Notes under the pieces: generated by a model
Database searches by the model: none
Told to the model about the DNA's origin: nothing
The model's input: only the letters and a program-made list of their open reading frames with translations
Shown: positions 33,024 through 41,465 of the stretch, piece by piece
Numbering within the stretch: the first letter of the stretch is position 1
Layout: each line of letters begins with the position of its first letter
From: JBMOGA01 sp049318625
GTDB taxonomy: Bacteria > Pseudomonadota > Alphaproteobacteria > Rhizobiales > Hyphomicrobiaceae
Assembly (NCBI GenBank): GCA_049318625.1
Contig: JBMOGA010000009.1
Coordinates: 1 to 64,000, forward strand
Direction: 5' to 3'
DNA: 64,000 nucleotides
Position numbers and translations under genes: made by a program

Positions 33024-33194
33024 CGTCCAGTTCGCTGACGATGGATCCGCAGGGCGCGACCCGGCACCTGTTTCGGCGCGCGCGTCGAGGCGACAACGTG
33101 CGAGAATGCCTGAAATTCTTGAGCCGCGCCGAAACGGGATGCGCGGGATTGGGCGTCGACTTGGCAGCGGGGCTCTTGTCGAGGAATAATGTGC

Positions 33195-33211
33195 TGGTGT
33201 ATGGTATACCA
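33195..33211. promoter_or_regulatory. Candidate operator of the oxalate regulator at its own promoter
   Basis: TGGTGT (33195-33200), five bases, ATACCA (33206-33211), with a perfect nested palindrome TGGTATACCA at 33202-33211. It overlaps the predicted -10 box of the gntR promoter, suggesting autoregulation. Confidence 0.6.
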
Positions 33212-33374
33212 GAAACCAGACCGCTAGAAGCTCAAGCCCGACTTCGTCCTGCCCGCCTTCGGCAGCATGTCGGACCAACGATAGAGCCAAAGTGCGGTCG
33301 GAGGACACGTTGCGAAGCCTTCGGCGAAGGCGCCGGGCCGTCGGCCGCGGCGCTCGTTGCAGGGAATGGGCTCC

Positions 33375-34061
33375 ATGGCTACGACACACTTGAAGATCGA
33401 GCCGATCGGCGAAGGCCTCAGCCTCAAGGTGCGGGCCTATGAGGCGCTGAAGGCGGCGATCATGGGCATGAACATCTACGATCGCAACGTCGAGCTGAGG
33501 CTCGACGAGCGGGCGCTGTCGGCGCGGTTCGGCATCAGCCGCACGCCGCTGCGCGAGGCACTGGCCCAACTCGACAACGAGGGGTTGGTGCGCGTCGTGC
33601 CGCGCCGCGGCATCTACATCGTGCGCAAGACCAAGGCCGAGATCCTCGAGATGGTGACGGTTTGGGCCGCCCTCGAGAGCATGGCGGCACGACTGGCCAC
33701 CAAGGAAGCGAGTGACGACGAACTGGCTTCACTGCACGGCCTCGTCGATACCTTCTCGAGCGACGGCGTGGCCACCAAGATGGGCGAATACTCGGATGCC
33801 AATATCCGGTTTCATCAGGCCATCATCGGACTGGGAAACTGCCGCCTGATCGGCGACATGACCGATCGGCTGTTCTTCCATGTCCGCGCCATCCGCCAGC
33901 GGACCATTTTCGAGCAGGACCGCGCCAAGCGTTCCGTCGTCGATCACAAGGAAATCGTGGCCGCGCTGGAGGCGCGCGACACCGAGCGTGCCGAGCGCCT
34001 CGTTCGCGAGCACACGCTGCGTCTGAGGGATCACGTCGACCGGTTCGTCGATATCGAGTGA
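33375..34061 (+). CDS. GntR family transcriptional regulator (FadR/FCD type), probable oxalate regulator
   Basis: 228 residues from ATG 33375, which follows AGGGA at good spacing; an in-frame TTG at 33357 and ATG at 33366 are alternatives. Residues ~15-80 form a winged helix-turn-helix (ALSARFGISRTPLREALAQL with wing RVVPRRGIYIV), and the rest is an all-helical FCD effector domain with conserved Asp/His metal-site residues (YSDANIRFHQAI, DHKEIVAALEARD). It lies directly upstream of oxalyl-CoA decarboxylase and divergent from tctA, and its own promoter has the TGGTAT-N5-ATACCA site. Release of repression by an oxalate-derived ligand is inferred. Confidence 0.85.
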   Translation: MATTHLKIEPIGEGLSLKVRAYEALKAAIMGMNIYDRNVELRLDERALSARFGISRTPLREALAQLDNEGLVRVVPRRGIYIVRKTKAEILEMVTVWAALESMAARLATKEASDDELASLHGLVDTFSSDGVATKMGEYSDANIRFHQAIIGLGNCRLIGDMTDRLFFHVRAIRQRTIFEQDRAKRSVVDHKEIVAALEARDTERAERLVREHTLRLRDHVDRFVDIE

Positions 34062-34158
34062 GCCGTCTGCGGGTACGCAGAGCCGTCCAGGGTGCGCGAG
34101 ACGCCCTGTGAATACACGAAGAATAGTCATCGATGGGGAAACAGGAGAAGTTCCAGAT

Positions 34159-35874
34159 ATGTCGTCCGAACCGCAAACGCAGAGCCTGACCGATGGCATG
34201 CACCTCGTCATCGACGCGCTGAAACTCAACGACATAACCACGATCTACGGCGTCCCGGGCATTCCCATCACCGACCTCGGCCGCTTCGCGCAGGCCGAAG
34301 GGATCCGTGTCATCTCGTTCCGCCACGAGCAGCATGCCGGCAATGCCGCCGCGATCGCCGGCTACCTGACGCAGAAGCCGGGCGTCTGTCTGACGGTATC
34401 GGCGCCGGGCTTCCTCAACGGCCTCACGGCACTCGCCAACGCGACCACCAATTGCTTCCCGATGATCCTGATCTCGGGCTCTTCCGAGCGCGAGATCGTC
34501 GACCTTCAACAGGGCGACTACGAGGAGATGGACCAACTCGCGATCGCCAAGCCGCTGTGCAAGGCGGCGTTCCGCGTGCTGCATGCCCAGGACATCGGTG
34601 TCGGCGTGGCGCGGGCCATCCGCGCGGCGGTCTCCGGTCGTCCGGGCGGGGTCTATCTGGACCTTCCCGCCAAGGTGCTGGGTGAGGCGATGGATGCCGA
34701 GAAGGGCCGCCAGTCGCTGATCAAAGTGATCGACGCGGCGCCGCGCCAGATCCCCTCGCTCGAGTCCGTCCAGCGTGCCCTCGATCTGCTCAAGGGCGCC
34801 AAGCGGCCGTTGATCATACTCGGCAAGGGCGCCGCCTACGCCCAGGCCGATGCCGACATCCGCGCCTTCGTCGAGCGCTCGGGGGTTCCCTACCTGCCGA
34901 TGAGCATGGCCAAAGGCCTGCTGCCCGACACGCATCCGCAGTGCGCATCGGCCGCGCGCTCGACGGTGTTGAAGGAAGCCGACGTCGTCATGCTGTTCGG
35001 CGCGCGGCTGAATTGGCTGCTGTCGCACGGCAAGGGCAAGACCTGGGGCGAGCGGGGCACACAGAAGTTCATCCAGGTCGACATCTCGCCAACCGAGATG
35101 GACAGCAACGTATTGATCAATGCTCCGGTGGTCGGCGATATCAGTTCGTGCCTGTCGGTGCTGCTGCATCAGATGGGCTCTGCGTTCCCGCTGGCCAACG
35201 CGGCCTGGGTCAATGCCGTCAAGGCGAAGCGCGAGGAGAACGTCGCCAAGATGGCGCCGCGTCTCAAGAACAACAACGTGCCGATGGATTTCCACGGGGC
35301 GCTCGGGGCGCTTCGCGACGTGATCCGTGACCGGCCGGACGCCATTCTCGTCAACGAGGGCGCCAACACGCTCGACTTCGCTCGCTCGATCATCGACATG
35401 TACGAGCCGCGCAAGCGCCTCGACGTCGGGACATGGGGCGTCATGGGCATCGGTATGGGGTTCGCGGTCGCGGCGGCCATCGAAACCGGAAAGCCGGTGC
35501 TGGCCGTCGAGGGTGACAGCGCCTTCGGGTTCTCCGGCATGGAGATCGAGACCATCTGCCGGTACAATCTTCCGGTCTGCGTCGTCGTCTTCAACAACAA
35601 CGGCATCTACCGCGGCACCGACGTGAACCCGTCGGGCGGGGCGGACGTGGCGACAACCGTGTTCGTGAAGAACTCGCGCTACGACCTGATGATGCAGGCG
35701 TTCGGCGGCGTCGGTATCACCGCGACCTCGCCGGACGAACTCGGCCGTGCCGCTCGCGAGGCGCTCGCCTCCGGCAAGCCGACGCTGATCAACGCCATCA
35801 TCGACGAGAAGGCCGGTACCGAATCCGGCCGCATCGGCAACCTCAATCCGAAGAGCGTGGTCTCCAAGGCCTGA
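34159..35874 (+). CDS. oxc: Oxalyl-CoA decarboxylase
   Basis: 571 residues, close to the Oxalobacter enzyme length; ATG 34159 has AGGAGAAG upstream. A thiamine-diphosphate enzyme that decarboxylates oxalyl-CoA to formyl-CoA and CO2. The cofactor-activating Glu region FRHEQHAGNAAAIAGY is near residue 55, ISGSSEREIVDLQQGDYEEMDQ near 120, and the TPP/Mg motif GDSAFGFSGMEIE ending FNNNG near 455-485. Residues INEGAN-type (LVNEGANTLDFAR) and YRGTD near the active site fit the oxalyl-CoA group rather than acetolactate synthase. Followed after 37 bases by frc. The pair completes the oxalate-to-formate cycle. Confidence 0.93.
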   Translation: MSSEPQTQSLTDGMHLVIDALKLNDITTIYGVPGIPITDLGRFAQAEGIRVISFRHEQHAGNAAAIAGYLTQKPGVCLTVSAPGFLNGLTALANATTNCFPMILISGSSEREIVDLQQGDYEEMDQLAIAKPLCKAAFRVLHAQDIGVGVARAIRAAVSGRPGGVYLDLPAKVLGEAMDAEKGRQSLIKVIDAAPRQIPSLESVQRALDLLKGAKRPLIILGKGAAYAQADADIRAFVERSGVPYLPMSMAKGLLPDTHPQCASAARSTVLKEADVVMLFGARLNWLLSHGKGKTWGERGTQKFIQVDISPTEMDSNVLINAPVVGDISSCLSVLLHQMGSAFPLANAAWVNAVKAKREENVAKMAPRLKNNNVPMDFHGALGALRDVIRDRPDAILVNEGANTLDFARSIIDMYEPRKRLDVGTWGVMGIGMGFAVAAAIETGKPVLAVEGDSAFGFSGMEIETICRYNLPVCVVVFNNNGIYRGTDVNPSGGADVATTVFVKNSRYDLMMQAFGGVGITATSPDELGRAAREALASGKPTLINAIIDEKAGTESGRIGNLNPKSVVSKA

Positions 35875-35911
35875 TTCCTCCGATGAGCTCAAACCCGAAC
35901 AGGAGCCCGTA

Positions 35912-37186
35912 ATGAAAGCACTCGAAGGCGTGCGCATTCTCGATTTCACGCACGTTCAATCCGGACCGACCTGTACACAGCTTCTCGCATGGTTCGGTGC
36001 CGACGTGATCAAGGTCGAGCGGCCGGGGCAGGGGGACATCACCCGCGGCCAGCTGCAGGATGTTCCGAATGCGGACAGCCTCTATTTCACGATGCTGAAC
36101 CACAACAAGCGCTCGATCACGCTCGATACCAAGCACCCCAAGGGCAAAGAGGTGCTGGAGCGGCTGATCAAGGAGTGCGACGTCCTGGTCGAGAACTTCG
36201 CGCCCGGCGTGCTCGATCGCATGGGCTTTCCCTGGGAGACGATCCACGCGCTCAATTCGCGGATGATCGTGGCGTCGATCAAGGGGTTCGGACCCGGGCC
36301 CTACGAGGACTGCAAGGTCTACGAGAACGTGGCGCAGTGCACCGGCGGGTCGGCGTCGACGACGGGCTTCCGGGAAGGGCTGCCGCTCGTCACGGGCGCG
36401 CAGATCGGCGACAGCGGTACGGGGCTGCATCTCGCGCTCGGCATCGTCACGGCGCTCTATCACCGGACCAAATCGGGCAAAGGCCAGCGCGTGACCTGCG
36501 CCATGCAGGACGGCGTGCTGAACCTCTGCCGTGTCAAGCTGCGCGACCAGCAGCGCCTGGAGAAGGGGCCGCTCACCGAGTACAGCCAGTTCGGCGAGGG
36601 TGTGCCGTTCGGCGATGCCGTGCCGCGCGCGGGCAACGACTCCGGCGGCGGTCAGCCCGGGCGCATTCTCAAGTGCAAGGGCTGGGAGTCCGATCCCAAC
36701 GCCTACATTTATTTCATCACGCAGGCCCCCGTGTGGGAGGCGATCTGTGATGTGATCGGCGAGCCCGGCTGGAAGACCGATCCCAACTTCGCGACGCCGA
36801 AGGCCCGTCTGCCGAGGCTGAACGAGGTGTTCGCCCGCATCGAGCAATGGACGATGACGAAGTCCAAGTTCGAGGCGATGGAGACGCTCAACACGTTCGA
36901 CATTCCTTGCGGTCCGATCCTGTCGATGAAGGAGCTTGCGGACGATCAATCGCTGCGGGCCACCGGCACAGTCGTCGAGGTCGATCACCCCAAGCGCGGG
37001 AAGTACCTGTCGGTCGGCAATCCGATCAAGCTGTCGGCGAGCCCGACCGACGTGACGCGCAGCCCGCTGCTCGGTGAGCACACCGAGGAGGTGCTGACCG
37101 CCGTGCTCGGCTACTCGGCCGACGAGGTTGCGCAGATCAAGTCTTCGGGCGCGACCGAGCCGGCAAAGAAAATGGCCGCGGAGTAA
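35912..37186 (+). CDS. frc: Formyl-CoA:oxalate CoA-transferase
   Basis: 424 residues, the usual Frc length; ATG 35912 with AGGAG upstream. A family III CoA-transferase exchanging CoA between formyl-CoA (or succinyl-CoA) and oxalate. N-terminal VRILDFTHVQSGPTCTQLLAWFGADVIKVE and the YENVAQCTGGSASTTG segment are Frc signatures; the catalytic Asp lies in the GAQIGDSG loop near residue 169, with a glycine-rich SGGGQPGRIL loop near 255-265. It acts in the cytosol with Oxc. A strong hairpin follows in the gap to the one-carbon fusion gene. Confidence 0.94.
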   Translation: MKALEGVRILDFTHVQSGPTCTQLLAWFGADVIKVERPGQGDITRGQLQDVPNADSLYFTMLNHNKRSITLDTKHPKGKEVLERLIKECDVLVENFAPGVLDRMGFPWETIHALNSRMIVASIKGFGPGPYEDCKVYENVAQCTGGSASTTGFREGLPLVTGAQIGDSGTGLHLALGIVTALYHRTKSGKGQRVTCAMQDGVLNLCRVKLRDQQRLEKGPLTEYSQFGEGVPFGDAVPRAGNDSGGGQPGRILKCKGWESDPNAYIYFITQAPVWEAICDVIGEPGWKTDPNFATPKARLPRLNEVFARIEQWTMTKSKFEAMETLNTFDIPCGPILSMKELADDQSLRATGTVVEVDHPKRGKYLSVGNPIKLSASPTDVTRSPLLGEHTEEVLTAVLGYSADEVAQIKSSGATEPAKKMAAE

Positions 37187-37216
37187 CCGGGCCGACGCTG
37201 CCCGGACAGATCCCGA

Positions 37217-37243
37217 CCGGACGGCGACGGGTTCGCCGTCCGG
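37217..37243. other. Strong hairpin between frc and the one-carbon fusion gene
   Basis: An 11-bp perfect stem (37217-37227 with 37233-37243, loop CGGGT) lies 30 bases after frc. No T-run follows, so it may stabilise the upstream mRNA 3 prime end or attenuate rather than terminate. Confidence 0.45.
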
Positions 37244-37336
37244 CACAATGCCCCCTCGTATTCCCCCGCCGTGCGCTCGAGCGCCGGCGGCAAGCCCAGA
37301 CAACGGCCTCAATCGCCACCGGAGGAAGCAGCCCAC

Positions 37337-39976
37337 ATGAGAATCGTCGTCCACGGACAGGAGGCCTTCGGGAAGGCCGTTCTCGAGAAATTGCTGGCGC
37401 GCGGCGAGAACGTCGTCGCTGTCTGCTGCGCTCCGACCAAGGAGGGCAAACCCGAAGATCCGCTGGCGGTGCTGGCCCGCGAGAGGGGCATTCCGCTGCA
37501 TCAGCCGAAGAGCTGGAAGACGCCGGAAGCGCTCGAGCTGATGAAGTCGTTCAACGCCGACGTGTGCATGATGGCCTATGTGCTGCTGTTCGTGCCGCAG
37601 CCGGTCCTCGATGCGCCGCGGCTGGGTACGTTCCAGTATCATCCGTCGCTGCTGCCGGATCATCGCGGCCCCTCGTCCATCAACTGGCCGATCTCGATGG
37701 GCAAGACACGCACCGGCCTCACGATCTTCTGGCCGGACGAGGGCCTCGACGAGGGGCCGGTCCTGATGCAGAAGGAGGTCGACATCGGTCCGGACGAAAC
37801 CCTGGGCGACGTCTACTTCAAGAAGCTGTTTCCGATCGGTGTCGACGCGATGCTCGAGTCGCTCGACCTCGTGCGCGCCGGTAAGGCGCCACGTATCAAG
37901 CAGGACCTGGCCAAGGGGTCCTACGAGAGCTGGTTCAAGAAGGACATCGCCGAGATCGATTGGTCGAAGCCGGCGGGTGACGTCTACAACCTCATCCGTG
38001 CCGCCAACCCGGCACCGGGCGCTTGGAGCACCATCAAGGGCACCAAGCTCGACATCTACGACAGCGCCAAGATGGACGGCCCCGGAACGCCCGGCGAGAT
38101 CGTCTCGGTCACCGGCGACGGCATCCAGGTCGGCGCCAAGAACGGGCGCATTCTGATCAAGCGCGTGCGCGCGCCCGGCGGTCAGAAGATTTCCGCCGTC
38201 GAGTATGCGCAGAGCGCCGGCCTCGCGGTCGGCGACAAATTCGATCCGCCGACACCCAAAGCCGCGGGTGACGCAAAAAAGACTACTGGAGGAACGTCCG
38301 TGACCGTCAAGTCAGATATCGAAATCGCCCGCGAGGCGAAGATGAAGCCGATCGCCGAGGTCGGTAAGAAGGTCGGCATTCCCGCCGAGGCCCTGCTGAA
38401 CTACGGCCCCTACAAGGCGAAGATCTCGTTCGATTTCATCGAGCAGATGAAGGGGCGGCCGGACGGCAAGCTGATCCTGGTGACGGCGATCAATCCCACC
38501 CCGGCGGGTGAGGGCAAGACGACGACGACCGTCGGTCTCGGCGACGGCCTCAACCGGATCGGCAAGCGGGCCATGAGCTGCCTGCGTGAGCCTTCGCTCG
38601 GTCCGTGCTTCGGCGTGAAGGGCGGCGCGGCCGGGGGCGGGTACGCCCAGGTCGTTCCGATGGAAGACATCAATCTCCACTTCACCGGCGACTTCCACGC
38701 CATCACCTCGGCGCACAATCTGCTCTCGGCGCTGCTCGACAACCACATCTACTGGGGCAACACGCTGGGCCTCGACGCCCGCCGTATCGCCTGGCGCCGG
38801 GTGATGGACATGAACGACCGGGCGCTGCGCTCGATCGTCAATTCACTCGGTGGCACCGCCAACGGGTTCCCGCGCGAGGACGGCTTCGACATCACCGTGG
38901 CGTCCGAGATCATGGCGATCTTCTGCCTGGCGATGGATCTCGAGGATCTCGAGCGCCGGATCGGCAACATCGTCGTCGGCTACACGCGCGAGAAGAAGCC
39001 CGTCTATGCCCGCGATATCAAGGGAGAGGGCGCCATGACGGTGCTCCTCAAGGACGCCTTGATGCCGAACCTGGTGCAGACGCTGGAGAACAATCCGGTG
39101 TTCATCCATGGCGGCCCGTTCGCCAATATCGCGCACGGCTGCAACTCGGTTCTGGCCACCAAGACCGCGCTCAAGCTGTGCGACTACGTCGTCACCGAGG
39201 CCGGTTTCGGTGCGGATCTCGGCGCCGAGAAGTTCTTCGACATCAAGTGCCGCAAGGCGGGGCTCAATCCGGCGGCCGCGGTGATCGTGGCGACGGTCCG
39301 TGCACTCAAGATGCACGGCGGGCTGTCGAAGGAAGAGCTCAAGTCGGCGAACGTGGCCGCGGTCGAGAAGGGTTGCGAAAACCTGAAGCGCCACATCGAG
39401 AACGTGCGCAAGTTCGGTGTGCCGCCGATCATCGCCATCAACAAGTTCATCACCGACACCGATGCCGAGATCCACGCGGTCATGAAGGCGGCCGAGAGTG
39501 CGGGCGCCAAGGCGTTCCTTTGCGAGCACTGGGGCAAGGGTGGTGCCGGCATCGAAGAGCTGTCGCGCCATGTCGTTCAGGTGGCGGACAGCAACGAAGC
39601 CAAGTTCAAGCCGCTTTACGAGGATGCTCTGCCGCTGCGCGACAAGGTGAAGAAGATCGCGACGGAGATCTATCGCGCGGGCGACATCTCCTGCGACGCC
39701 TCCGTCGAGACCCGCTTCAAGGAGCTGCAGGATGCCGGCTACGGGCATCTGCCGGTGTGCATGGCGAAAACGCAGTACTCGTTCTCGACCAACCCGAACC
39801 TGCGTGGCGCGCCGACGGGTCACACGGTTCCCGTTCGCGAGCTGCGGCTGTCCGCGGGCGCCGAGTTCATCGTCGTCATCACCGGCGAGATCATGACGAT
39901 GCCGGGCTTGCCGAAGGTGCCGTCGTCGGAGGCCATCCGGCTGAACGACAAGGGCCAGATCGAAGGGCTGTTCTAA
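37337..39976 (+). CDS. fhs: 10-formyl-THF hydrolase-like domain fused to formate-tetrahydrofolate ligase
   Basis: 879 residues; ATG 37337 follows GGAGGAAGCAGC. Residues 1-310 resemble the N-terminal hydrolase of ALDH1L1: formyltransferase core with FQYHPSLLPDHRGPSS (catalytic Asn/His region), INWPISMGKTRTGLTIFW and the C-terminal OB-like domain. Residues 322-879 are a full formate-THF ligase (P-loop TPAGEGKTTTTVGLG, PSLGPCFGVKGGAAGGG, FTGDFHAIT), 558 residues if alone. At the junction an in-frame GTG (38300) has a perfect GGAGGA six bases upstream, preceded by A AAA AAG at 38275-38281. Stand-alone ligase, fusion, and slippage products are all possible. It links formate from oxalate or benzoyl-CoA to THF. 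Confidence 0.85.
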   Translation: MRIVVHGQEAFGKAVLEKLLARGENVVAVCCAPTKEGKPEDPLAVLARERGIPLHQPKSWKTPEALELMKSFNADVCMMAYVLLFVPQPVLDAPRLGTFQYHPSLLPDHRGPSSINWPISMGKTRTGLTIFWPDEGLDEGPVLMQKEVDIGPDETLGDVYFKKLFPIGVDAMLESLDLVRAGKAPRIKQDLAKGSYESWFKKDIAEIDWSKPAGDVYNLIRAANPAPGAWSTIKGTKLDIYDSAKMDGPGTPGEIVSVTGDGIQVGAKNGRILIKRVRAPGGQKISAVEYAQSAGLAVGDKFDPPTPKAAGDAKKTTGGTSVTVKSDIEIAREAKMKPIAEVGKKVGIPAEALLNYGPYKAKISFDFIEQMKGRPDGKLILVTAINPTPAGEGKTTTTVGLGDGLNRIGKRAMSCLREPSLGPCFGVKGGAAGGGYAQVVPMEDINLHFTGDFHAITSAHNLLSALLDNHIYWGNTLGLDARRIAWRRVMDMNDRALRSIVNSLGGTANGFPREDGFDITVASEIMAIFCLAMDLEDLERRIGNIVVGYTREKKPVYARDIKGEGAMTVLLKDALMPNLVQTLENNPVFIHGGPFANIAHGCNSVLATKTALKLCDYVVTEAGFGADLGAEKFFDIKCRKAGLNPAAAVIVATVRALKMHGGLSKEELKSANVAAVEKGCENLKRHIENVRKFGVPPIIAINKFITDTDAEIHAVMKAAESAGAKAFLCEHWGKGGAGIEELSRHVVQVADSNEAKFKPLYEDALPLRDKVKKIATEIYRAGDISCDASVETRFKELQDAGYGHLPVCMAKTQYSFSTNPNLRGAPTGHTVPVRELRLSAGAEFIVVITGEIMTMPGLPKVPSSEAIRLNDKGQIEGLF
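38275..38303 (+). promoter_or_regulatory. Internal start with slippery heptamer at the fusion junction
   Basis: A AAA AAG in the zero frame at 38275-38281, GGAGGA at 38288-38293 and GTG at 38300-38302. In the +1 frame a TGA stop (38301-38303) overlaps the GTG as GTGA. In the -1 frame a TAA occurs at 38365. The layout allows an internal start of ligase and possible frameshifting or a homopolymer error. Confidence 0.55.
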
Positions 39977-40033
39977 ACGGCCCGATACGCGGACGGCATC
40001 GATCGCTTCGGCGGCCGATGCGCCGCATATCTC

Positions 40034-40066
40034 GAGGGGTGGACAGCCGTCCGCCCCTCTTTTTTT
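40034..40066 (+). terminator. Intrinsic terminator after the fusion gene
   Basis: GAGGGGTGGAC and GTCCGCCCCTC form an 11-position stem with one mismatch (40034-40059), loop AGCC, followed by seven Ts to 40066. It should end the oxc-frc-ligase transcript before the MFS gene. Confidence 0.85.
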
Positions 40067-40169
40067 GTGACAGGCGATGCGCGGCGTAAGCGGGGCCGGT
40101 GTGAAGAATTGCGCTTATCGGCTGGGTCGGCTTGGCCTAGGGTGACAGCCCATTCCCGACACGGCCTCC

Positions 40170-41348
40170 ATGCCCATTCTCCTCGTCATCGCTCTCGCCG
40201 GCTTCTCCTCAGCTTTGGCTGTCCGGATCCTGGACCCCCTGGTGCCGGTGATCGCGCGCGAACTTGCGACCGATCCCGAGACGGTGGCGCTGTTGGCGAC
40301 CGCTTTCGCGCTCCCCTATGCGATCGGCCAACCCGTGCTCGGTCCGCTCGGCGATGCGCTCGGCAAGGCACGGGTCATCCAGGGCTGCCTGGTGGTGCTG
40401 GCGCTCGCGCTGGCGGCCTGTGCGCTTGCCCCGAATATGGAGCTGCTGTTTGCGGCTCGTGTGGTGAGCGGCCTCGCTGCCGGGGGTATCATTCCGCTGT
40501 CGTTCGCGATCGTCGGTGACCGGTTCGCGATGGCCGAACGGCAGGTCGCGTTGTCGCGCGTGCTGGCCGCAATACTTTTCGGCGGCCTCGTTGGTGGCAT
40601 CGTGTCGGGCGTCATCGGTTCGACGCTCGGATGGCGCGCGGTGTTGTTGCTGATTTCCGGCGTGTGCGTTGCGACCCTCGCGGCGACCTTCACCTCCATC
40701 AAACCGCGGGCCGGGGCGCAGCGCTCGGCTCTCACCTTCAGCGGTGCCAAGGCCGGGTATGCCCAGGTTTTCGCCAACCCGCGGGCGGCGGTCTGTTACA
40801 CGGCGGTGTTCGTGGAGGGCGTGTTCCTCTACGGCATGCTGCCGTTCCTCGCTCTGATCCTCGAGGAGCGACAGGCGGGCTCTGTCCGCGAGGCCGGTTT
40901 CATCATCGCAGGCTTCGGGCTCGGCGGCGTGCTGTTCTCGGTGATGGTTGCGCGGCTGCTCGGCTGGTGTGGCGGGCAGATGAACATGATCCGGGCCGGC
41001 GGGATCGTGATAGCGGCCGGGCTCGTGATCGCCGCGCTGGGGCACTCCTGGCCGGCCAAGGCGTTCGCCTTCGTGGTGATCGGCATAGGTTTCTACATGG
41101 TTCACAATTCGTTGCAGGTGCAGGCAACGGAGCTGGCGCCGGAAGCACGAGGGGCGGCGGTCGCGCTGCACGCCTTCTTCTTCTTCCTCGGGCATGCCGC
41201 GGGACCCGTCGTTTTCGGGGCGACGCGCGATGCCATCGGAACCCAGTTCGCCATCCTGATATCGGCGGCCATCATGGCGCTGCTCGGCTTTGTGACGGCG
41301 CTTCTGCTGGAGCGGCGCGGCCGGCCACCGCGCGCCGAAGCCTCTTGA
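40170..41348 (+). CDS. MFS transporter
   Basis: 392 residues with twelve predicted membrane segments, typical of the drug/sugar efflux branch of the major facilitator superfamily. The cytoplasmic loop GPLGDALGKARVIQ after the second segment is the conserved motif A, and VVSGLAAGGIIPLSFAIVGDRF is the motif following segment four. It has its own start 104 bases after a strong terminator, so it is probably not part of the oxalate transcript. Substrate unknown; an oxalate-formate antiporter role is possible only by proximity. Confidence 0.8.
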   Translation: MPILLVIALAGFSSALAVRILDPLVPVIARELATDPETVALLATAFALPYAIGQPVLGPLGDALGKARVIQGCLVVLALALAACALAPNMELLFAARVVSGLAAGGIIPLSFAIVGDRFAMAERQVALSRVLAAILFGGLVGGIVSGVIGSTLGWRAVLLLISGVCVATLAATFTSIKPRAGAQRSALTFSGAKAGYAQVFANPRAAVCYTAVFVEGVFLYGMLPFLALILEERQAGSVREAGFIIAGFGLGGVLFSVMVARLLGWCGGQMNMIRAGGIVIAAGLVIAALGHSWPAKAFAFVVIGIGFYMVHNSLQVQATELAPEARGAAVALHAFFFFLGHAAGPVVFGATRDAIGTQFAILISAAIMALLGFVTALLLERRGRPPRAEAS

Positions 41349-41399
41349 ACCGCTGATCGGCTAACCTATGTCTTCCATGCACGCCTCATCGAGGGTGCG

Positions 41400-41465
41400 A
41401 ACGAAACGGGTCCGCCCCAATCCGGGGACCCAAGTCCACAGCTTGCTTCTCAAGGAGATTCTGTG
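41400..41465 (+). promoter_or_regulatory. Candidate ROSE-like RNA thermometer upstream of the Hsp20 gene
   Basis: A GC-rich hairpin (GGGT at 41408-41411 pairing with ACCC at 41428-41431, plus CCCC/GGGG inside) precedes TTGCT at 41443-41447 and the Shine-Dalgarno AAGGAG at 41452-41457, which can fold against TCTC. Conserved U-rich TTGCT pairing with the ribosome site is the hallmark of ROSE elements in alphaproteobacterial small heat-shock genes. Confidence 0.45.

Larger units (their letters stand above)
32902..33374. other. Divergent control region between tctA and the GntR regulator
   Basis: 473 bases without a credible gene. It carries two copies of the TGGTAT-N5-ATACCA operator, one beside each gene (33007-33023 and 33195-33211), a second inverted repeat at 32959-32979, and candidate promoters for both directions. 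On the minus strand a TATAAG -10 box (32989-32994) lies 16 bases from ATTGCA; on the plus strand CTTGTC (33175-33180) is 17 bases before TGTATG. Confidence 0.5.

Noticed and set aside
37337..39976. Calling the fused gene a methionyl-tRNA formyltransferase
   Set aside because: The N-terminal domain follows ALDH1L1 through the whole 310 residues, including the segment after HPSLLP, better than Fmt, and it sits with oxalate genes rather than def.
40170..41348. Assigning the MFS protein as an oxalate-formate antiporter
   Set aside because: A strong terminator separates it from the oxalate genes, no operator precedes it, and its sequence motifs are generic for MFS efflux.
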